Shown: one piece after another, positions 59,573-64,000 of the stretch
Layout: each line of letters opens with the position of its first letter
How positions within the stretch are numbered: the stretch's first letter is position 1
Source: Streptomyces sp. GQFP
GTDB lineage: Bacteria; Actinomycetota; Actinomycetes; Streptomycetales; Streptomycetaceae
Direction: 5' to 3'
DNA length: 64,000 bases
Assembly (NCBI RefSeq): GCF_021545335.1
Contig: NZ_CP089312.1
Span: 5,580,001 to 5,644,000, forward strand
Program-made: the position numbers and the translations under genes
Notes under the pieces: generated by a model
Told to the model about the DNA's origin: nothing
What the model saw: only the letters and a program-made list of their open reading frames with translations
Databases searched by the model: none

Positions 59573-60517
59573 CTACGCGGCCTTCCTTCGCGCGTACTCC
59601 GCGATGTCCGCCATCGGCGGGCGTTCCTCCGTGTCCACCGAGTACGTGCGTGGCTCGAAACCGTCCTCCCCGCGTTCGAACTGGGTGAGGGAGGGGCGGA
59701 TCAGATGGCCGCGGGCCAGGCGGAGCTGGGCCGTGCGGTAGATCGCGGCGGACATCCGGCCCAGGGCCTGGCCGTCCTGGTGGCGGTGCTTGCGCACGCC
59801 CACGTCGACCTGGGCCAGCGCGTCGAGGCCGACCAGGTGCAGGGCGTCGATCAGCATGCCCAGCTCCACGCCGTAGCCGACGGGGAACGGGAGCTGTTCG
59901 AGGAGCGAGCGGCGGGCCGCGTACTCACCGCCGAGCGGCTGGACGAAACCGGCCAGCTGCGGCCAGTGCATGTTCAGGAGGGGGCGGGCCATGAGCTCGG
60001 TCACACGGCCGCCCTGGCCGGCCGCCTGGCCGAGCGGGCGGTCGTACATCGCCTTGACGAGGTCCACGCCGGGGTCGGTGAGCAGCGGGCCCACGATCCC
60101 GGAGACGAAGTCCGACGAGAACTCCTTCAGGTCGGCGTCGATGAAGCAGACGATGTCCCCGCTGGTGACCAGGAGCGAGCGCCACAGGACCTCGCCCTTG
60201 CCCGGCACGGCCGGGATACGCGGCAGGATGTCGTCGCGGTGGACGACCCGGGCGCCCGCCGCGGCGGCCACCTCGGAGGTGCGGTCGGTCGAGCCCGAGT
60301 CGATGACGACGATCTCGTCGACGAGGGGGACCTTCAGCATCAGGTCGCGGCGAATGACGGCGACGATCTCACCGACCGTCGCCTCTTCGTTGAGCGCGGG
60401 CAGGACGACACTCACCGTGGCGTTCGAGGAACGCTTCGCGGCGATCAGCTTCTTGAGCGGGCGGTCCTTGACGGACCAGGAGCGCGTGCTCAGCCAGCGC
60501 TCGACGTTCTCCAGCAC
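59573..60517 (-). CDS. gpgS: Glucosyl-3-phosphoglycerate synthase (GT81-type)
   Basis: 314 aa. GT-A fold with the metal-binding IDADLKEFSSDF (DxD) and VVLPALNEEATVGEIV. It links glucose to 3-phosphoglycerate, the first step of glucosylglycerate and methylglucose lipopolysaccharide synthesis; it lies beside the trehalose genes. GTG 60517 has GGGAGAGC upstream. A function in osmoprotection or lipopolysaccharide precursor synthesis is inferred from the family. Confidence 0.9.
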   Translation of the reverse strand: MLENVERWLSTRSWSVKDRPLKKLIAAKRSSNATVSVVLPALNEEATVGEIVAVIRRDLMLKVPLVDEIVVIDSGSTDRTSEVAAAAGARVVHRDDILPRIPAVPGKGEVLWRSLLVTSGDIVCFIDADLKEFSSDFVSGIVGPLLTDPGVDLVKAMYDRPLGQAAGQGGRVTELMARPLLNMHWPQLAGFVQPLGGEYAARRSLLEQLPFPVGYGVELGMLIDALHLVGLDALAQVDVGVRKHRHQDGQALGRMSAAIYRTAQLRLARGHLIRPSLTQFERGEDGFEPRTYSVDTEERPPMADIAEYARRKAA

Positions 60518-60680
60518 GTGCGGCTCTCCCTTGCGTTCTCATTCGGGGAAGCGCGTGATCTTCATCTCGCGGTTCGGACGGCTCCCTCCACCATCCAAGC
60601 CTTCGGTTACAGTCTTGAACAACGCGGATGACCATCGCATGTCCGAGGTCGTCGGTGTTCACAACCTCACAACTTCATAC

Positions 60681-60827
60681 CGCTCATCCAGAGGGGCAGA
60701 GGGATACGGCCCGTTGAAGCCCCGGCAACCCTCCAGCCGGTCTTGTCGCATGTCATGCGCGGGGCTGCCGGCTCGGGAAGGTGCCAAATCCGTCTCATGG
60801 CGAGATGCGCCATGAGGAAGATGAGGA
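60681..60827 (+). ncRNA. SAM-I (S-box) riboswitch upstream of thrC
   Basis: P1 arms CTCATC (60683-60688) and GATGAG (60820-60825); the core AGGGATACGGCCCGTTGAAGC and CCCGGCAACCCTCC, then GGTGCCAAATCC and the P4 hairpin CTCATGGC...GCCATGAG are all in the class-I order. The 3' P1 strand runs into GAGGAG, so SAM binding could hide a ribosome site of thrC. Length and spacing are normal. Confidence 0.85.
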
Positions 60828-60844
60828 GAAAGGGCCTCGCCTCC

Positions 60845-62143
60845 ATGGCTGCGCAAACTGTCGAGAGCACCACGACGACCAGCAACAACTCCGTAGACCT
60901 CGGTCCCGCCGCCGCGCTCTCCTGCCGCGAATGCGGCCACCGTGTCCCGCTCGGTCCGGTGTTCGCCTGCGAGGAGTGTTTCGGCCCGCTGGAGATCGCC
61001 TACGACTTCTCCTCGTACGACACCGAGGAACTCCGCAAGCGCATCGAAGCGGGACCCGCGAACATCTGGCGCTACGCGCCGCTGCTGCCCGTCCCCGCGG
61101 ACGTGGCCACCAAGCCCAACATCAACCCCGGCTGGACCAAGCTCGTCCAGGCCGACAACCTGGCCCGCGAGCTGGGCGTCGACGCCGGCAAGCTGTTCGT
61201 GAAGGACGACTCCGGCAACCCGACGCACTCCTTCAAGGACCGGGTCGTCGCCCAGGCCATCGAGGCCGCCCGCGTCTTCGGCTTCACCACCCTCTCCTGC
61301 TCCTCCACGGGCAACCTGGCCGGTGCCGTCGGCGCCGCCGCCGCCCGCGCCGGCTTCCGCTCCTGCGTGTTCATCCCGCACGACCTGGAGCAGGGCAAGG
61401 TCGTCATGGCCGCGGTGTACGGCGGTGAGCTGGTCGGCATCGAGGGCAACTACGACGACGTGAACCGTTTCTGCTCCGAGCTGATCGGCGACCCGGCCGG
61501 CGAGGGCTGGGGCTTCGTCAACGTCAACCTGCGGCCGTACTACGCGGAGGGCAGCAAGACCCTGGCGTACGAGATCTGCGAGCAGCTCGGCTGGCGGCTG
61601 CCGGACCAGCTCGTCGTGCCCATCGCCTCCGGGTCGCAGCTCACGAAGATCGACAAGGGGCTCCAGGAGCTGATCAAGCTCGGGCTCGTCGAGGACAAGC
61701 CGTACAAGATCTTCGGTGCGCAGGCGGAGGGGTGCTCGCCGGTGTCCGTGGCCTACAAGGCCGGGCAGGACGTCGTACGGCCGCAGAAGCCGAACACGAT
61801 CGCGAAGTCGCTTGCGATCGGGAACCCTGCGGACGGGCCGTACGTGCTGGATATCGCGCGGCGGACGGGTGGGGCTGTCGAGGACGTCAATGACGAGCAG
61901 GTCGTTGACGCGATTCGGTTGCTTGCGCGGACCGAGGGGATCTTTGCGGAGACCGCCGGTGGGGTGACGGTGGGGGTCGCCAAGAAGCTGATCGAGAACG
62001 GGTTGCTGGATCCGACGCTCACGACCGTTGTGCTCAACACTGGTGATGGGCTCAAGACGTTGGACGCTGTGGCCGATACCGGGCTGACTGCGACGATTCG
62101 GCCCAGTCTTGAGTCGTTCCGGGATGCAGGGCTCGCTTCTTAA
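60845..62143 (+). CDS. thrC: Threonine synthase
   Basis: 432 aa PLP enzyme making threonine from O-phosphohomoserine. Starts MAAQTVESTTTTSNN at ATG 60845. An N-terminal zinc-ribbon-like CREC...CEEC (about 21-45), the PLP lysine in NPTHSFKDRVV, and the SxSxGNL phosphate loop (SCSSTGNLAGAV) are present. Upstream ATGs at 60812 and 60821 would include riboswitch sequence. The SAM riboswitch suggests expression is tuned to methionine/SAM status. Confidence 0.93.
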   Translation: MAAQTVESTTTTSNNSVDLGPAAALSCRECGHRVPLGPVFACEECFGPLEIAYDFSSYDTEELRKRIEAGPANIWRYAPLLPVPADVATKPNINPGWTKLVQADNLARELGVDAGKLFVKDDSGNPTHSFKDRVVAQAIEAARVFGFTTLSCSSTGNLAGAVGAAAARAGFRSCVFIPHDLEQGKVVMAAVYGGELVGIEGNYDDVNRFCSELIGDPAGEGWGFVNVNLRPYYAEGSKTLAYEICEQLGWRLPDQLVVPIASGSQLTKIDKGLQELIKLGLVEDKPYKIFGAQAEGCSPVSVAYKAGQDVVRPQKPNTIAKSLAIGNPADGPYVLDIARRTGGAVEDVNDEQVVDAIRLLARTEGIFAETAGGVTVGVAKKLIENGLLDPTLTTVVLNTGDGLKTLDAVADTGLTATIRPSLESFRDAGLAS

Positions 62144-62169
62144 GAGGTAGTTGTTCGTCTGCGTCGCCG

Positions 62170-62214
62170 GTGGGGGCTGGTCGCGCAGTTCCCCGCGCCC
62201 CTTCGGGGGCGCTC
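62170..62214 (+). repeat. Short terminator-like repeat family 2 (copy 5)
   Basis: GTGGGGGCTGGTCGCGCAGT then TCCCCGCGCCCCTTCGGGGG with the hairpin GCGCCCCttcgGGGGCGC. It follows thrC and precedes the sulfur-carrier gene. Confidence 0.85.
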
Positions 62215-62235
62215 CACCTGACCGGAGGTTCCATC

Positions 62236-62511
62236 GTGAGCGTCAAAGTCCGCATCCCCACCATCCTGCGTACCTACACCGGTGGGCAGGCCGAGGTGGC
62301 CGCCGAGGGCGGGACCCTTGCCGAGGTCATCGCTGATCTGGAGAAGAACCACACGGGGATCGCTGCCCGGGTGCTCGATGATCAGGGCAAGCTGCGGCGG
62401 TTCGTCAATGTGTACGTCAATGACGACGACGTCCGGTTCGAGCAGGGGCTGGAGACGGCGACGCCGGACGGTGCGGGTGTGTCGATCATTCCCGCTGTCG
62501 CGGGCGGCTGA
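62236..62511 (+). CDS. MoaD/ThiS-family sulfur carrier (CysO-like)
   Basis: 91 aa ubiquitin-like protein ending in the Gly-Gly C-terminus (AVAGG) that carries a thiocarboxylate. The sequence, especially VRIPTILRTYTGGQ, VIADLEKNHTGIAARVLDD and VNVYVNDDDVRFEQGLET, aligns with mycobacterial CysO, which donates sulfur to make cysteine from O-phosphoserine with CysM and Mec. No cysM or mec gene is adjacent, so partners lie elsewhere. GTG 62236 with GGAGG upstream. Confidence 0.85.
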   Translation: MSVKVRIPTILRTYTGGQAEVAAEGGTLAEVIADLEKNHTGIAARVLDDQGKLRRFVNVYVNDDDVRFEQGLETATPDGAGVSIIPAVAGG

Positions 62512-62571
62512 TCAAGGGTTCGGTACCCACCAGTAGTAACCGTCGGTAACTTCGATTACCGAGAGTTCATC

Positions 62572-62610
62572 GAATTGCCCCCTCCGTGAGAGAAGCGGAG
62601 GGGGCAATTC
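62572..62610 (+). terminator. Terminator after the sulfur-carrier gene
   Basis: GAATTGCCCCCTCCG (62572-62586) and CGGAGGGGGCAATTC (62596-62610) form a perfect 15-bp stem with a 9-base loop. Confidence 0.88.
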
Positions 62611-62964
62611 TGTATGGTTGAGCGGGGTACAGTTGGGGAAGCCGCACCACTTCGACTGCCGCACGAGTATGAATTCCTGCCGCGCACCCATTGAGAAGTA
62701 GCCAAAGTGTGCAGGCCTTTTGCGTTTTTTGCTCCCTTTGTGGGGCCCGACTTGCCCTGAATTCGCGTGAATTCTCCGCATATTCCATGACCTGGTCTGC
62801 CCGGATTTCTCGTCCGATTGACCTGTTGCAGAGGGCAGTTGGACAGATACATTCGGCCGCGGTCGACGCGTTCCGGCGCACACCCCCACCGGTTGGGGGG
62901 TGAGGTCTGACCCGGATCCGCGAAGTGTGGATCTGTGCAAGGGCCAGTAATAGGGGAGTTAGGC
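62611..62964 (+). promoter_or_regulatory. Long lower-GC leader upstream of the cold-shock gene
   Basis: 354 bases with no gene and markedly lower GC than its neighbours, preceding the cold-shock ORF. Long structured leaders are usual for csp mRNAs and act in cold induction; I cannot mark the promoter itself. AATTCGCGTGAATT (62759-62772) is an inverted-repeat-like motif. Confidence 0.4.
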
Positions 62965-63171
62965 ATGGCTCAGGGCACCGTCAAGTGGTTCAACGCGGAG
63001 AAGGGGTACGGCTTCATCGCGGTCGACGGTGGTGCGGATGTTTTCGTCCACTACAGCGCGATTCAGATGGACGGCTACCGCACCCTCGAGGAAGGTCAGC
63101 GGGTCGATTTCGAGATCTCGCAGGGCCAGAAGGGGCCGCAGGCGGACATGGTCCGTCTGGCGACCAGCTGA
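62965..63171 (+). CDS. Cold-shock protein (CspA family)
   Basis: 68 aa OB-fold protein that binds single-stranded RNA and [23 protein letters not shown] (RNP1) and VFVHYSAI (RNP2) are intact, so it can act as an RNA chaperone at low temperature. ATG 62965 has GGGGAGTTAGGC upstream. It follows a long leader and precedes groEL, as in other Streptomyces genomes. Confidence 0.93.
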   Translation: MAQGTVKWFNAEKGYGFIAVDGGADVFVHYSAIQMDGYRTLEEGQRVDFEISQGQKGPQADMVRLATS

Positions 63172-63233
63172 AGCACGCGCCGGCGCACCGCAGCGACGTT
63201 CTTCTTCCTTCATTGAAGGATTCGAAGGGCTCG

Positions 63234-63267
63234 TACCTCGTGGGACCTCACGGGGTGCGGGCCCTTC
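63234..63267 (+). terminator. Hairpin after the cold-shock gene
   Basis: GAAGGGC (63234-63240) and GCCCTTC (63261-63267) flank a second inner hairpin (CGTGGGACCTCACG). Confidence 0.6.
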
Positions 63268-63278
63268 GGCGTGTCCGC

Positions 63279-63312
63279 ATGCCTGTCGGCGTGCCTGTCG
63301 GCGTGCCTGTCA
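63279..63312 (+). repeat. 12-base tandem repeat in the csp-groEL spacer
   Basis: Three nearly exact copies of GTGCCTGTCGGC (beginning CATGCCTGTCGGC) follow one another. No function is apparent. Confidence 0.75.
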
Positions 63313-63367
63313 GTGGCCTACCGGCCCGTAGGCGTCCCCCTGTTCACCTGCGGATCTTCGAGAGCCG

Positions 63368-63394
63368 CTTGCACTCGACAGGGGCGAGTGCTAA
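63368..63394 (+). promoter_or_regulatory. CIRCE element 1 (HrcA operator), overlapping the promoter
   Basis: CTTGCACTC (63368-63376), nine bases, GAGTGCTAA (63386-63394); two mismatches in the left arm. The -35 TTGCAC (63369-63374) and -10 TAATCA (63392-63397), 17 bases apart, lie in it. Confidence 0.85.
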
Positions 63395-63403
63395 TCATTG
63401 GCG

Positions 63404-63430
63404 TTAGCACTCTGAAGGTGAGAGTGATAA
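63404..63430 (+). promoter_or_regulatory. CIRCE element 2 (HrcA operator)
   Basis: TTAGCACTC (63404-63412), nine bases, GAGTGATAA (63422-63430); one mismatch in the right arm. It starts where transcription from the promoter should begin. Confidence 0.9.
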
Positions 63431-63449
63431 CGAAGGACCGGGTCGGTGA

Positions 63450-64000
<551 letters not shown>

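Overview
This is high-GC actinobacterial chromosome with Streptomyces codon use: strong GC bias at third codon positions, frequent GTG starts, four-base ATGA/GTGA overlaps, and several promoters that appear to make leaderless mRNAs. The backbone gene order is mshA, ybjN-like, gpmA, phoU/phoR-phoP, carD, ispD-ispF, cysS, rlmB, msiK, then terD, cdgB, nagA-nagK, otsB/otsA, gpgS, thrC, csp, groEL. From memory this matches the core region of Streptomyces coelicolor around SCO4203-SCO4296. No searches were run, so family calls rest on motifs, length and context.

Layout: 1-4.8 kb holds a secreted NlpC/P60-type protein (cut by the window edge), a methyltransferase, mycothiol MshA and an AraC/DUF2000 pair. 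4.9-10.1 kb is an accessory island with a four-cistron minus-strand operon ending in a PemK/MazF toxin pair, a divergent GntR regulator with a perfect operator, a CYTH protein and an XRE-DUF5753 cassette. 10.1-29.5 kb returns to core: an MFS exporter, gpmA, tandem DUF4242 proteins, an orphan sugar-binding lipoprotein, a Cys-rich mini-protein, the phosphate regulon regulators with a PHO box, isoprenoid genes, cysS, rlmB, DoxX, a nucleotidyltransferase and the multi-sugar ATPase MsiK.

29.8-37.7 kb is the most mobile part. A TnpB nuclease gene lies beside tRNA-Thr(TGT). The tRNA 3' half is duplicated at 37.64 kb, so 31.4-37.7 kb looks like an integrated element that has lost its integrase. It carries a four-gene operon (a protein of unknown family, a degenerate kinase fold, a methyltransferase and a HAD protein of the RNA-repair-associated type), a divergent TPR/HTH regulator with a Nudix hydrolase, and the wreck of a BsuBI/PstI-type restriction endonuclease. 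It is the best candidate for an undescribed system here. 37.7-50.7 kb holds APH(6)-like kinase, rhomboid-like, oxidoreductase, pentapeptide-repeat, TerD, ArfB, CdgB (with a BldD-box candidate) and carbohydrate-binding proteins.

50.7-64 kb is carbon metabolism and stress: a frameshifted PfkB kinase, nagA-nagK behind two DasR-type (dre) sites, two tandem sugar-binding lipoproteins, a trehalose/glucosylglycerate cluster, threonine synthase behind a SAM riboswitch, a CysO-like sulfur carrier, a cold-shock protein and monocistronic groEL behind two tandem CIRCE operators. Two dispersed repeat families punctuate intergenic spaces: a long inverted repeat (three loci) and a short terminator-like repeat (five loci), one copy of which now encodes the NagA N-terminus.
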